The notes: generated by a model not told the origin, from the letters alone. A stretch of DNA of 64,000 bases from Pictodentalium vernedei (GCA_031216915.1 CM062290.1:378244718-378308717), one strand, 5' to 3'; positions 32,967 through 45,166 are shown, counted from the first letter of the stretch. Made by a program: numbers and translations.

Positions 32967-33261
32967 GTAAGTAGTAATAGATAATAAAAGTCTATTAGAC
33001 TCGACAGATCACTCATTCTGTATAACGCCACGATAGGAACTATTGTTTAGAATATCAAATGGAAGATCAAGAATCAATGAATTTATTCAGAATACTGTTA
33101 ATATAATCAAGTTTAAGCCATACAGATGTACAATTAAAAATGAATATTAATTCATGCATATTAATTCCCTCGGCACAACAAATTGGACCAAAGTTTTCCT
33201 AAGTCGGCCCGCCGGGAAATGCCTTGCCCTGAATGTTCTTATTGGTCTACCACACAAATTT

Positions 33262-33650
33262 ATTCATTTATTAAGGTTTAACGACACTGTAACAGCCAAG
33301 GTCCTATCGTGTCGGTGTCACTTTGACGGATGGAGGAAGGCGGAGTACCCGGAGAGAAACACCGAGCAACGACGAGCAGCTGCCAGTTCCCCAACATCGT
33401 AACTCCGCACTGCAGCACATGCATGGTTAGATTGGTTGAGGACATGCGCACCATCGACGTGCAGTACGCCTTCGTACACGGCGTCATCGTGCCCCCATGT
33501 GCACAATCGGGGTTAAGTGCCTTGCCCAAGGACACAACGCGGGGGTCCGAATCGATCACCAACCCAAGGACTAACCGGGCTCGAGGTCGCTTAACTTCGG
33601 TGATCTGACGAGAACCGGTTACCGCAATGCCACCGCACCCAACCACACAA
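33262..33650 (-). mobile_element. Type 2 SINE, reverse orientation
   Basis: Tail complement tttattcatttattaagg at the left, body ggaggaaggcggagtacccgg, and gtgccttgcccaaggacacaa near the head. The tRNA-like head is degraded. Confidence 0.8.
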
Positions 33651-33781
33651 CTGAGCAACTATCTGCTTTTTGAATACAAGTCGTATAACGGTCCTGGAAA
33701 AGAAAAACGACCATTCTGGTTCAGAGGTTTAATAGCATCTTTTTCCATTGAATACCACATTACCTTTTATCTCTCGGTTGT

Positions 33782-34020
33782 TTAACCCCTTACATGATGG
33801 TGGCGGATATTCCTGCACAAGACAGGAATCACTTGCCATTAAAGTAAGAAAACATTGACAACACCTAACAAAATTTTCGCCTTCAAATTGTACCGACTTT
33901 ATAACCAACGATATCCTGAGCCAATCTGTAATGAATTTTAATCAAATCTAGTCATGGCTGCTTCCCAGCAGCCATGACTAGTTTTGATGAAAAATATTTT
34001 TAAAATGTTCAACGGGTTAA
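33782..34020. mobile_element. TTAA-E hairpin MITE
   Basis: TTAA at 33782-33785 and 34017-34020, ends CCCCTTACATGATGG and TTCAACGGG. Off-centre palindrome ctagtcatggctgc/gcagccatgactag. It ends 56 bp before an astacin exon. Confidence 0.7.
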
Positions 34021-34076
34021 GAGTTAATATTTACATACGGTGTTAATGTTTTTAATTCAAGTATTCACTCTTTCAG

Positions 34077-34280
34077 AAACGAACAGTAATTCATGAACTT
34101 GGACACGCCTTAGGTCTGTTCCACCATCAGTCACGGCCAGACAGAGACATGTTCGTCCAAATTCTATTTGAAAACATTCGAGAAAACTTAGAACGCCAGT
34201 TTAGGAAGGCAAGTCTGAGTACTGTCGATGCATTCAACACGAAATACGACTACAGAAGTGTTATGCACTACGGAAAATCG
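34077..34280 (+). CDS. Astacin gene, zinc-binding exon
   Basis: AG at 34075-34076, GTAAGT at 34281; 68 codons, phase 0 at both ends. It carries the signature HELGHALGLFHHQSRPDRD with three zinc-binding His, the catalytic Glu and the RPDRD tail, and the Met-turn SVMHYGKS with the fifth zinc ligand Tyr. The residue after the third His is His where the family nearly always has Glu (HExxHxxGxxHExxR). Confidence 0.95.
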
Positions 34281-34662
34281 GTAAGTTGGAACTTGGTTTG
34301 TTTGTTTGTTTTAGATAGGTAGATATTTTTTATTGAACTGTATAAACTGCCATCAAACACAAATACATCGAGTGAAAAAATACAAGTTAACTAATAACAA
34401 TCTGTTTACACTGAAGGAAGATCACATAGCCAGATTGGCGGTCTCCCTGTCATCCCCATTGACATTTCAATCCAACAACACTATATGATCGAAGACATCT
34501 TTCATCAAGATGGCTCGATATTTCAAAACCTGCAGACCGTAGAACCACAGACTATAAATTGTACACTCAAACGATAGACTCAATTGAAAGATCTAACACG
34601 TATGCTTTGTGGATTACGAGATTACTTGAAGTTACTCATAGGTAATATAGCAGGTATATTTA

Positions 34663-34728
34663 TTTATTTATTGGTGTTTAAGGTCACATATTTATGCACA
34701 ATGGCTAATCATGACCGCAATGTAGCAG
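34663..34728 (-). mobile_element. SINE 3' tail fragment
   Basis: tttatttatttattggtgtttaaggtcac and the complement of the cattgtgcataagtatgtgacc module, with nothing else of the SINE. Confidence 0.7.
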
Positions 34729-34839
34729 GTAAACTAAGAAAGGAGAGTAAAGTATTCTGACTAAGCAATTAAAAAATATTGAATTAAAATTCTCTGCGGT
34801 ATGTGTCGATTGTCTTAAATAGATAATGTTTATCAGTGT

Positions 34840-35088
34840 TTAACCCTTTACTCAACGCAGACGTTATCAAAATTTATTATTTTAAATATCATTTTTTAAT
34901 ATTTTTCAAAAAATTTCAACAAAACCATATCATGTGACCCCTCGTTGGAACGAGCTCGACGAGCTCGTTCCAACGAGGGGTCACATGATATGGTTTTGTT
35001 GAAATATTTTGAAAAATAATATTTTTTGAACTGCTGAATTTGCAAATTACACGGTCAGATGCGGCCGATTCGTTGGGTAAAGGGTTAA
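34840..35088. mobile_element. TTAA-B hairpin MITE
   Basis: TTAA at 34840-34843 and 35085-35088, B-type arms (atttcaacaaaaccatatcat) and an intact core. Confidence 0.9.
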
Positions 35089-36335
35089 AGTTACGTTCGA
35101 GGTCCATGACTATTTTGTTCCCGTGATTAAGCGGAATCCGATAACCCGGATGGGCATGGGAGCTCATATAAAGTTATTTCCCGTAATTACTATCTTGGGA
35201 GGTTAGGACAGGAGGGGTTATTACATTGAATGCTTTCTTGATACGAGGATAAGAGGATAGCACGAGGATATATGACGGCGAGATAGCCATGTTAAAAAAC
35301 AATGAAGAAACAAATAACATTTTGGGGGTAGTTGGGCCCCGGAATATAAGAGACATCTTGAATAAAATGCTGTAAATGTTTTCTCCTTCCTAACAAGTGA
35401 AATACATAATAAATATACACAGAAATGAAAACTATCAGCGAAATGTTTTTCTGCAATTTTTCCAGCTATCAATGTTCTTAGGCGGCGTGCAAATAATGGG
35501 GCCACGAGCAAGTCTGAAAATAAATTCTATCTCGCCAAAACTTATTTTCCACAAAGTTAGTTTAAAATATTCTTTGTTGCAAAAATTTCCACATGATCTG
35601 GTGTTCTTACACTTGACAAACAGAACGACGCAGACAACAATTAAAATAGGCAAATATTTTCCTCATTTATTTTTACTTTCAAAACGTAGCTTGTGACATC
35701 CTCCTTCCGCATATAGGGAGGAGGGATATAAAAGGAAACAACCACCACAAACCAACGAAACACCATGTACTTAATTTTGTGAACAATACTGGAATGGCTA
35801 TAAGATGCGTAAGCATGAAGAGTAACAGTAACGTGCAAACCTTCTGACGCGTTATGTCTGAACTTGAACTAAATTGTGAACTGAATTTACAACTTTATCC
35901 CTACCCCTGGCTGCGGAACAGACAACGTTTGAGAAAACCATTCCCTTGGGTGACAATTTTCCAACTGCTACCCGTTTATTTCCAACACTGCCGGAGAAAC
36001 ACGAATGTATCATATTCGCTGGTATTCGAATCACCTTTGGGTTCTAGAGTTGGACATCGTCTCTGGAATGTTATGGGCATAGAAAACTAACAAGACGGAC
36101 TAACATAAACAAGAGAGAGAATAGATTCATCCCAGCTCTACAAAATGTTATAAAAGTGGAACGTTCTGTTATTGTTTGTGACAGAGCCCCTACCCCCATC
36201 TACTCTAAACGAATTGTGTCTCTTGAAACCTGTTCCGGAACGTATCAAAATTCTTTCCACGAATAAACTTCTTCAGTCTTCATAAAATCCTTTCTTTATG
36301 AAACATTATCGACACACAGTTGCAAGGCGTTCATT
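35089..36335. other. Intron sequence without recognised elements
   Basis: Several short ORFs on both strands (for example 35397-35696) have no recognised homology and no splice context. Confidence 0.5.
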
Positions 36336-36374
36336 TATTTATTTATTTATTATTTATTTATTTATTTATTTATT

Positions 36375-36417
<43 letters not shown>

Positions 36418-36490
36418 TCTATTTTTATATATTTATTTATTGGGGTGTAACGACACTTTCGGCAGCTAGGGTCACCTCGTATCGGAGATC
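36336..36490 (-). repeat. (TTTA)n array with SINE tail remnant
   Basis: About 100 bp of tttattta repeats run into ggggtgtaacgacactttcgg, the reverse-strand 3' part of a SINE. Confidence 0.8.
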
Positions 36491-36583
36491 CGTAAACTTT
36501 CTTTAAATTTTACCAAATTTCTAATAAATAATGTCAGTGTTTCATGTTTTATTTTTTCAATTGTTTCATTTTGTTTGTTTCAG

Positions 36584-36716
36584 TTCTTTTCCAAAAATGG
36601 CCGGAATACGATCAGAACCAAAGACCCCAAGTACCAAGACATAATTGGTCGAGCTCCGCAAATGAGTTTTGTCGATGCCAAGATTGTGAATGCCATGTAC
36701 AAATGCGGAGAGAGAA
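36584..36716 (+). CDS. Astacin gene, end of the catalytic domain
   Basis: AG at 36582-36583, GTAAGT at 36717. It encodes FFSKNGRNTIRTKDP, the stretch IGRAPQMSFVDAKIVN and the closing MYKCG with the fourth conserved cysteine. Phase 0 at entry, one base at exit. Confidence 0.92.
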
Positions 36717-37079
36717 GTAAGTTGGATCTTGGATTATTAAAACAAAAACTAGATTACACGCCATTAATATCAAGTTTGGTGTTTTAGTTCAAAACTTTAT
36801 TGAACATTCGAAGCCATTTCATTTCACAAAGTCTTGTTCGTTCTTTCTTCTCGTCGACGGCTATACAATATCTCCCCTAAACAGAATGACAAATACAGGT
36901 TATTATAATAGTCAATGAACCTGGTTCGTTATCGTTAATATTTCGCGACAAGATCGTAGTACTATGGTGATCCGATCGAGAACGCTTTTGCAAATACAGT
37001 TCCGTATTCATTTTATAATTTATTTTGCCTTCAGATTAATACACACATTGGAGGACAGAATAAAATTACGATGACATTG

Positions 37080-37291
37080 CTAACCCCCTTCACACTGATG
37101 TCAAAATACCAAAATTTCAAGTAGCCATTATTCCCATAATGCAACTAGAAATTTAATCAATTCAGTCTTGTTTGACAGAGCTCAATGAGCTCTGTCAAAC
37201 AAGACTGAATTGATTAAATTTCTAGTTGCATCATGGGAAAAATTAGCAGCCTGAAATTTTGAGATTTTTACTTCAGTGTTCAGGGGGTTAA
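37080..37291. mobile_element. TTAA-D hairpin MITE
   Basis: CTAA at the left and TTAA at the right. Ends CCCCCTTCACACTGATGTC and CAGTGTTCAGGGGG. Near-perfect palindrome of about 100 bp centred on cagagctcaatgagctctg. Confidence 0.8.
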
Positions 37292-37430
37292 TGATTATTC
37301 GAATAAACATGTGTAGAAATGATCTTTACACGAAAAAGATAAATAAATGATTTGGTTCAGATTATATGCGATAGAAAAAGAAAGCAGTGAATGTTTTTAT
37401 TGTAGTATTTTCAATTTCTCCCGAAGTTGC

Positions 37431-37801
37431 TTAACCCTTTACCAAATGTAACGATCAAAATCGACCGGTGTTATTTACAAAAATCGACATTTAAATTTTA
37501 ATACTTTTTCCTCTGTGATAGACTGTTGGACTTCTATGCTGGTCAAGGAACTTTATCCCGGATGCCTACATGTGGGTATGATGACGCCGTGTTCTAAGGC
37601 GTACTCCACGCCGATTGTGGACATGTCTTCAACCGCTGTAACCCTGATTGAGCGGAGCTTGAACAGAGTTAGAATGCTGAGGAGCTGACAGTTGCTCGTC
37701 GACGCTCGGTGGTTCTCTCCGGGTAATCCAGCTTCCTCCACCCGTAAAACTGTCACGGTCACAATTTGCCATTGTGTATAAGTATGTGACCTTAAAACCA
37801 A

Positions 37802-37848
<47 letters not shown>

Positions 37849-37992
37849 ATATTAATATTTTTTTCATTTTTGTCTCAAAAGCATAACCTATGACCACTGA
37901 TTTGAGGGAGCGCGTTCCAGTGGGTGGTCAAAAGCTATGTTTGTTTAAGCAAATATTAAAGATTTCCAGTTATTCAAGAATTTAAGGGTTAA
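37431..37992. mobile_element. TTAA-A MITE split by a SINE
   Basis: TTAA at 37431-37434 and 37989-37992, ends of family A, and a diverged core (cactgatttgagggagcgcg). The SINE at 37511-37852 interrupts the left arm. Confidence 0.75.
37511..37852 (+). mobile_element. Type 2 SINE nested in a MITE, head deleted
   Basis: The body matches 8185-8557 but most of the tRNA-like head is gone. The tail is an AAATA array of about 55 bp. 13-bp target duplications ttaatactttttc (37498-37510) and ttaatattttttc (37853-37865). Confidence 0.85.
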
Positions 37993-38931
37993 AATATATG
38001 GCCTATATTCGCGGTGTACTTGTATCTGTCGTTTTTTCCATCATCTACGTCAATTGTTCACTGATTTTATATTACTTTATTGCATTTCAATAATAATGTT
38101 ATTGTGAAATTGGTTATGTGCCTCAAGTGAGTGTTTCCTGCTTAAAAAAATATAAATTCCGAATTTGAAGTCCGAGCTATACGTATTATTCCGATATCAT
38201 TTTTGTGTCCGGTTTTCTACCAACAGTGCTGTAGAATCTCACCCATAGAAAAAAAACCCCGCAAACATGTCCCCTGGTGTAATTGTTACGTGACCAGCTG
38301 GGGCCAATACTACAAAACTTTAACAGTTGAATTTTTCAGAATTGCATTTTCTGTTAATGAAATAACTAATTGAAATGAACCCTTTGTATTGTCAAAGACG
38401 TGGCAATTTGCCAGTTGGCAAATTGCCATATCTTCTAAAATGCCAATGATTCATTTCCGTAATTTATATTCACTTGTAGAAAATACACTTCGGGAAAATG
38501 CAATCGTAAAAGTTTGATAGTATTGGTTCCAGATGATCGTAGTAGTGTGGAGGGTCGAGAACGATTTTGTGATCATAATGCTGTACTTATCTGATTTATT
38601 TGGCTTCAAAATAATGTACACAAGTGTGAACAGAATCTAATGATGACAAAGTTGATGAGTATAAGAACATGAATGCTCGTTAAATGGAAAAGGCGTTAAC
38701 ATTACAAACTACCGGAACCGGAAGTTGCGGACGTCAGTACCTAAGCGCCTTTACGCGTATCAAAAATAACATATAGGACCTCCAACACCAGGACCATTTA
38801 GCTTGTTTTTGTGATACGCCTAGGCACTCTAATACTCCTTTTTTATTGCCTCGACTAAAAAAAAGTATCAATGTATTGCCTAGGCGCTTCACCGAAACTA
38901 CATGCAAACGAGAACATTTATGTTTCACAAC
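37993..38931. other. Intron sequence, one small inverted repeat
   Basis: An inverted repeat ggcaatttgcc/ggcaaattgcc lies at 38402-38427. Nothing else supported. Confidence 0.5.
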
Positions 38932-39180
38932 TTAACTCTTTACCCAACGAATCGACCGCATCCGCCCGCGTAATATGCAAATTCAGTTGTTGAAAAATAT
39001 TATTTTTCAAACAATTTCAACAAAACCATATCATGTGACCCCTCGTTGGAACGAGCTCGTCGAGCTCGTTCCAACGAGGGGTCACATGACACGGTTTTGT
39101 TGAAATTTTTTGAAAAAAATTGAAAAAAATATATTTAAAATAATAAATTTTTATATCGTCTGCGTTGGGTAAAGGGTTAA
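38932..39180. mobile_element. TTAA-B hairpin MITE
   Basis: TTAA at 38932-38935 and 39177-39180, intact core and arms. Confidence 0.9.
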
Positions 39181-39898
39181 TCCTTAGATCACAGAGAGTA
39201 CTATGTATCAGGGTAAGTGAGGTCGCCAAATTTTATCAAATTTTTCAAATCACAAATGGGAGATAATCCTTCAAGTTGAACTCCAATTTTGTGCGAGGTG
39301 CGTTCGCACCCGTCGCACCTCACACGGCTACGCACCTGGTTGTTAATAAGCTCTCGTTTATGCAAATACCTTGCTGTGAATTTGCTTTCAAATCTGTGTT
39401 CCATTAGTATTACTGTTGAGCTTCAGTATCTCGCGACCAAGATTCCGCACCTCATAAGAAGCCAGTCATCTGCACGCTTGGCGAGAATATATTTTAAGAA
39501 AACTTGTCTATAATTTAACCGCATTCGTTCGCAATTAAACATTGTAATGTATTGTGACAATACAGTTTCAAATTCAAGAGGATAGTCCGAATGAAAAAGC
39601 ATCCAAGAGTCAAATTGTGGAGCTGAGATGAAATGTTTTGCACCTAAAATGCTGGTCTGATGATTTTTCTCTACATGATACAATGAACCCTGCACCAAAA
39701 GTTACATTTAAATGAAATCCAATCGGAGAATATCTCCTGAACTAATACAGTAGTCTCTACTGAAACATTTAACAGAAATCAAAATGAATCCCCCAATATT
39801 TCACCACTAATCAGTTCCAAAGGCAAAGTGCCCCGTCCATAATACAGCAATTAAATCTTTATGCGATGTATTACATTTTATTGTATTTTTATTTTCAG

Positions 39899-40006
39899 GG
39901 CAATGCCCAACAAGTAGTTGCCCAGGAGAAGGTTTTAGAAGAGAAGATTGCAGATGTTATTGCCCAGATAATGACGGAGTGGATATCGTTTTATGTCAAA
40001 AAACAG
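39899..40006 (+). CDS. Astacin gene, six-cysteine domain exon
   Basis: AG at 39897-39898, GT at 40007. The exon encodes CPTSSCPGEGFRREDCRCYC then a short acidic loop and a last Cys, six in all. Cys-rich segments of this CPxxxCPGxGF type follow the catalytic domain in several invertebrate astacins; function unknown, probably substrate binding. Two bases at entry complete an Arg codon; phase 1 at exit. Confidence 0.88.
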
Positions 40007-40089
40007 GTTAGCAATTCAGTTTTGTAGTTTTGTGACGAGTGATGGCACTTTATTTACCCACCTGGTTTCAAAATAAAGGGTGTAGAGAA

Positions 40090-40243
40090 TGCTCACCGAG
40101 ATGGCTCAACCAGAAAATCTTCGATAAGCCAACGAATTCTAAATTCGAGTCCAACAGACTGAGTCTCTTCTAATCCTTGGTTATCCGACATGAGATGTCC
40201 CTAGTTGTTGAAAGTGTCGTTAAACCCATATAAAAAATAAATA
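40090..40243 (+). mobile_element. Third SINE type, short
   Basis: tRNA-like head with gagatggctcaaccag (A box) and aattcgagtcc (B box), and a tail gaaagtgtcgttaaaccc...AAAATAAATAA. It shares the gtcgttaaac tail module with other SINEs here. Confidence 0.6.
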
Positions 40244-40322
40244 ACCCTTGGGTGTGTGGGAAAGTTACCAGACTTTCTAAAATACTACAGCATGTGATTC
40301 TTGCAGCTTAGCAATGATCTCT

Positions 40323-40366
40323 TGTCAAGTCTTGGCTGCGTCTAGAGGCAGCCAAGACTTTACTGG
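40323..40366. repeat. Palindrome of TTAA-E type
   Basis: aagtcttggctgc and gcagccaagactt around a 7-bp centre. Confidence 0.7.
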
Positions 40367-40427
40367 AAACCTCTGCTAATGTGATTTGACTCTTGTGTGC
40401 AAGGTCATCTTCTTGATTGTGTGTTTG

Positions 40428-40775
40428 TTTGTATGTTGAGGCTTAACGACACTTTTAATAGCCAGGGTCACATCGTGTCGGGCAGGTGTTCCGGCGAAGG
40501 AAGCCGGAGTACCCGAAGAGGACCACCAAGCAGCTTCGAGCAACTGCCTGACTCAACACACCCACTAACTCGGCTCAAGCAGCTTTACCAGCGGTTTAAG
40601 GCAAGTGCACCGTCGATGCATTAGTACACATCGCCACCGTGCTTCCCACGTTGGCAACCGGGGTTAAGTGTCTTGTCCAAATACGCGGCACAGATAGTGA
40701 CGGTCAGGATCATATCGCCGACCTCTCGGTTTAAAGTCCAAAGCTCTAACCTATGGTCTACCAATCCCTCGAATA
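40428..40775 (-). mobile_element. Type 2 SINE, reverse orientation
   Basis: Body ggaagccggagtacccg, gtgtcttgtccaaatacg, and a degraded head at the right end. Confidence 0.75.
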
Positions 40776-40831
40776 TGAGTTAATGAATAGGGTCTTACAT
40801 CCAAATGTTTGTGGAAGTCGGTAAGAGGCCT

Positions 40832-41062
40832 TTAACAATTTACCTAACATGAAAAGCAGACACTTGCAAGAACTAATTTTGTAATTTTTTGTCTCAAAAA
40901 CATAGTTATACCCCCTCATTGGAACGAGCTCGATGAGCTCGTTCCAACGAGGGGTCATAACTATGTTTTTGAGACAAAAAATGAAAAACTAATGAAAATT
41001 AATAGGCGATTTTTGAGAATAGCGCTGGTCGGTTTTGGTCGTTACGTTGGGTAAAGGGTTAA
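40832..41062. mobile_element. TTAA-A hairpin MITE
   Basis: TTAA at 40832-40835 and 41059-41062, with a short deletion in the left arm. Confidence 0.88.
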
Positions 41063-41339
41063 AGATCTCTCACAGTACGGCATTCAAAAATCTGTGGTAA
41101 GAGTTTTTTCTCTACAGTGAGATGACTGTTATACGATGGTGGCAACCACCGTGCTGAATCTTATTTCAAGGGTGTGTTTCCCGCCACATTGTTTTTAAAA
41201 TATACAGGCCTAGCAGTTTACAATGAATGTGTCATTTTGAGTTTGTGTTGATATCTCAAGATCGAAACTTTTATCCGAAAATGCAACAGATTATATCAAA
41301 CGTTTTTGTTTCCAGAATATCAAAATACCGTTTATATAA

Positions 41340-41690
41340 AAAGGTATGCCTGCCACTTTGGACAACATTGCAGCAGTTAGGCCCCACAAAGTAGATCTTC
41401 TGTTTCGCAGGCTTGTTTTTGTAAAATTGCATGTAGGCGGGAGGTTTTTTATTTTATTTTTGTAATTATTTCTTTGCCATCCAAAAAGTTCATGTTCATG
41501 TTCTTGGTTTGTTTTATGTTTTAGGCATCATAATCTCCAGAATAGCATGACTGGTTGTATATATATTTCGTCCCTTGCACTCAAGGGATAAATGCATCAA
41601 TTTTATTAACCTGGGTAAAATATCAGACATAAACTATTTACTGTTTTTAAAGTTTGCATTGTTTATAAAGTAGAAACGACGTGCGAGGGT
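41340..41690. repeat. Inverted, shortened copy of the 3640-4040 repeat
   Basis: Shares ggccccac..agtagatcttctgtttc, ttgttttatgttttaggc and the family G stem (cccttgcactcaaggg, here reduced to a minimal hairpin), all complementary to 3640-4040. Confidence 0.6.
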
Positions 41691-41763
41691 GGGGAGGGGG
41701 GATGGGGAGATTTTTAACTTTTTTAGGCCTAAACTAATTTATTTAATCAAAATCTATTTACAG

Positions 41764-41907
41764 AAGTCAGCACCGAGTCGCCAACACAATCTCCAGAACC
41801 AACAAAAACAACCCAGGAATCAACGACCAAAACTCCTCTCTGCCCGTGTGAAAACAAGCAAACTACACCAACCATCATAACTACTAATTCACCTTCTGTC
41901 ACAAAAG
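41764..41907 (+). CDS. Astacin gene, Thr/Pro/Ser-rich linker exon
   Basis: AG at 41762-41763, GT at 41908; phase 1 at both ends (144 bp). The 47 codons are mostly Thr, Pro, Ser, Glu and Lys with one CPC pair, as in O-glycosylated linkers between modules of secreted proteases. Symmetric phase 1 makes it a removable module. Confidence 0.75.
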
Positions 41908-42000
41908 GTTTGTTATAAGATTGTTTATTTACTTATTTTGTCTAAACACTTTCCAAATTTTATAACAAATTTTATAACAATGTAAAACTATTGGAATGGG

Positions 42001-42251
42001 TTAACCCTTTACAAACGTAACGGAAAAAAAACGGCCAGCGCTATTCTCAAAAATCGCCAATTAATTTTCATTATTTTTTCATTTTTGTCTCAAAAACATA
42101 GGTTATGACTCCTCGTTGGAACGAGCTCGTTGAGCTCGTTCCAATGAGGGGACATAACCTATGTTTTTGAGACAAAAAATGAAAAAAATTTAGTTATTCA
42201 AGAATTGTTTTTGCAAGTGTCGTCTGCTTTTCATGTTAGATGAAGGGTTAA
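42001..42251. mobile_element. TTAA-A hairpin MITE
   Basis: TTAA at 42001-42004 and 42248-42251. It lies 94 bp after the linker exon. Confidence 0.88.
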
Positions 42252-42605
42252 AGTTAACAATAAGATGCTGCACTCTTACACAATTCTGATTAGCAAATAA
42301 CATTTCGTCTTTACAAATGACATGGCGGCGGCTCGAACCTCCGATACCAACCGCCTAGCGAAACTATAATAAAAGAAACACACCAATAACACCATTCGGC
42401 CACTATCCGATCCGAGAATCAAGCAAACTAGCCTCCTAGTGAAACCTGTAGATCCTAGGATCGCCAATGCAACAGGTATGGACTATCTAAAAGACGCACA
42501 TGATCTACCGGGGGTCGCGAAGGGTGTGCCTCGTTTAATATAGCTTCACTAGGCAGTTGTGCCGAAGGAAACTATCTCAGCATGAGTTCTACCCCCTATG
42601 CCATT

Positions 42606-43225
42606 TGTAATTTATACCAAGGTTACCTATTTTACTATAAATGGAAAACCTAGGTCATAAATTTTAGCTTTACACACCAACTGTGGTGAACACGTCAGCA
42701 ATGGGATTTCAATAGTTTACACCTACAGTGGAACTACATCCCAGTTGACCTTTAGTGACGTCGACCTGAATGCGAACTTGAAGAGTGAAATGAAAGTGGC
42801 AATTAGTTATTACGTGTTTAAATGAGTTTACCCCATAAGACACCACAAATTAACAGAAATGCATTGTGTCGTGTTAATAAAGCACCCACAACTCTAAATA
42901 GTATGTTATTATGCTATCACAATGAAAAAGGCCCCGCAATTTGCACGTTTCGTTTCCTACTTCGTTTCGGCGATAAAGTTGCCAGCGGAAGTACCGCCCA
43001 CCGTGCTCATGTAAACAAAAACAGATTCTCAGGGGTGAATATTGATGTATTTAACATTTAAACTCTTATTAATCTGACGATCATGGTATAAATAAAATAT
43101 ACACAAAGAAGCTTGGTATACCAAATGTTCACCACTCGTGAGTCTTTGGGTTGCGGTTAACACCACTTCACCACTCGTGATGAACATTTGGTACACCAAG
43201 CTACTATGGGTATATCCTATATATA
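42606..43225. mobile_element. Repeat family H, copy 2, with a 320-bp internal insertion
   Basis: Left part (42606-42785) and right part (43105-43225) match 1637-1945 in order. The sequence between them has no counterpart there. Confidence 0.6.
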
Positions 43226-43690
43226 ACCAGCTTCTTTTCATGATTCCACAACACCCGGAAATTTTGAATAAGAGACGTTCTCCCTGATTTCCACCAAAGT
43301 GCAATATGTAGAATTAACTGATGCAATATTTTACAGTTAATTTCGCCTTGTTTTGGGATTTGAGAAGTTTCTAATGCAAAACAATCAGTAGAATTTAATA
43401 TAGATTTTGGAGAGAGCGATTGCCAAATTTCGTGACAAAAACCACGAAGAGTACAAGTAAAGTTTTAGCTAATGAATATCCTGATACAACCAGGACTGTT
43501 GGATTTCTGTCCGCTAAAATTGTACTTATTCGTTTCATGTTTTTTCCACAAAGTGGGAGGTTTTGCCTGGGTGAAAACTCCTCTCTACAGGTGGTTAAGT
43601 AATAATCAAAAGTGCGTGTACTGTAGTGCCAACATAATATAGTATTTGTGTAGAACCCTCCTAAAAAGTCTAACGAAATACCGCCTAGAG

Positions 43691-43912
43691 TACAATGGCC
43701 GTGGACTGGTCGTAATCCACGCGTGGACAGTGATGTCCAGGCATGCATTTACCAGGTAATAAAAATCATCAGCAGCAGAATTTTAATTAATAAAGCATCT
43801 GGTTATACCCGTTGCTTCATTAGTTATAATTGTCGATGATTATTCCTGTAATTAGTGTTTGGAATCTAATATTATTGCGTCCGTGAAAATATTGCCCATC
43901 CGTGGAAAGCGA
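43691..43912. mobile_element. MITE family I, copy 3
   Basis: Begins tacaatggccgtggactggtcg; right end eroded. Confidence 0.65.
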
Positions 43913-44660
43913 AAACTTCATATTATAACACTTATATTATGGGAGAAACATTTAACTACTGAGAAAAAATAGAAAGGTTGAATGGGCGGTGAGACCCATT
44001 AATATGTCCATCTGAGTAGAAGTGTTGGTAGAACTGTGAATTCACATAATAGAAAATACCAGTACACCCAAAGGTTACAAAGGGGGATCAAAAGGGTACT
44101 CGACTCTGAGTATGAGTAAAGACCGGAAGTTTACAACGTATTATATTTTGTAATGTGATACTCAATATTATTACATGACTACCACAGATAGCCCCTCAAT
44201 ACCATGTAGTTTGTCCATCAAATCCAACTCTCCGGAAAACAAGAGTGTCAGGTTTTCCAGACCGTCATCATTCCTGTCTCAAACGAGGCGCACGGGAACG
44301 GACTATTTCTACCACTGACCTATATAAAGTTCCATGTGTACAAAATTTCGTTGCGATGCCTTTGCAAGCACAGAACATAAACACGAGTGTCTCCTCATTA
44401 AAGTCCATTGGCAAACATTCCAGCCGAGGTCTTTTTGAAAATGCCTTGCTGAAACATTTCAAAATAACAATTAACTATTGCGAATCCAACAAAACGTAGG
44501 GAAATCGGTGTTACACGAACGTTTGATATTACTGCGCGTTTGGGATCCCCCAATTCCATAAATTGGTAATGGTTATTTGGCTGATATAATTCTTATTGTA
44601 TTTAATTTTTCAGGTGTTGTGATCAGTTCAAAATACTAATTGTCATATAATAAACAAATT
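43913..44660. other. Intron sequence without a confirmed feature
   Basis: A possible acceptor at 44185 opens a short Ser-rich reading, but no donor or homology supports an exon. Confidence 0.4.
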
Positions 44661-44818
44661 ATTACAACAGTCAGTTGATCTGTGTTGTTGTATGCCGTCT
44701 CGTTGACGAGATGAGATCGACCAGATCAAAATCGACGCAGCGTCGAGTTTGATCTGGCCGCTCTCATCCCGTCAACGAGACGGAATACAACACAGATCAA
44801 TTGACTGTCGTAGTAATC
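44661..44818. repeat. Near-perfect 158-bp palindrome
   Basis: Arms of about 65 bp (from attacaacagtcagttgatc inward to the ggccagatcaaa region) pair with few mismatches around gacgcagcgtc. No TTAACCC ends. Confidence 0.85.
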
Positions 44819-44994
44819 TGTATGTATTGGCATTGTATACATATCATCCCCTGAGGGGAACAGGATGCATTTAGCAGCGCAGAATTTGTTCAACTCAATG
44901 GACGATTTTAAGTTTCATAAGTCACACCGCCGAGTGTGTAGATTCGTTGGTGAGGTGATTATCAACAAAATTTCTTCATTATACCTTATACAAA

Positions 44995-45166
44995 CAAGCT
45001 TTGTTTACTAGTAAAATAGTCACCAATGCTTCGGTGGACGTCCTCTAAAATGGGCAACATGGATATAAGCGATTGGTTCGAATTTATCTCCATGTTGAGG
45101 TCACGATTAGATATTGTGCAGAGATTTGCGACCTTAAATACCAATAAATAAATAAATAAATAAATA
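44995..45166 (+). mobile_element. SINE-like fragment with shared tail
   Basis: tcctctaaaatgggcaacatgg, then the gaggtcacgattag...gaccttaaataccaataaata tail. The same head module stands at 52900-53067. Confidence 0.6.

Noticed and set aside
35397..36090. ORFs of 70-100 codons in an astacin intron
   Set aside because: No recognised domain, opposite strands overlap, AT-rich composition like the flanks.
36336..36440. Functional boundary or origin at the (TTTA)n run
   Set aside because: It is continuous with a reverse-strand SINE tail, which explains it.
44186..44400. Further astacin linker exon
   Set aside because: An AG and a short Ser-rich reading exist, but no good donor and no homology.
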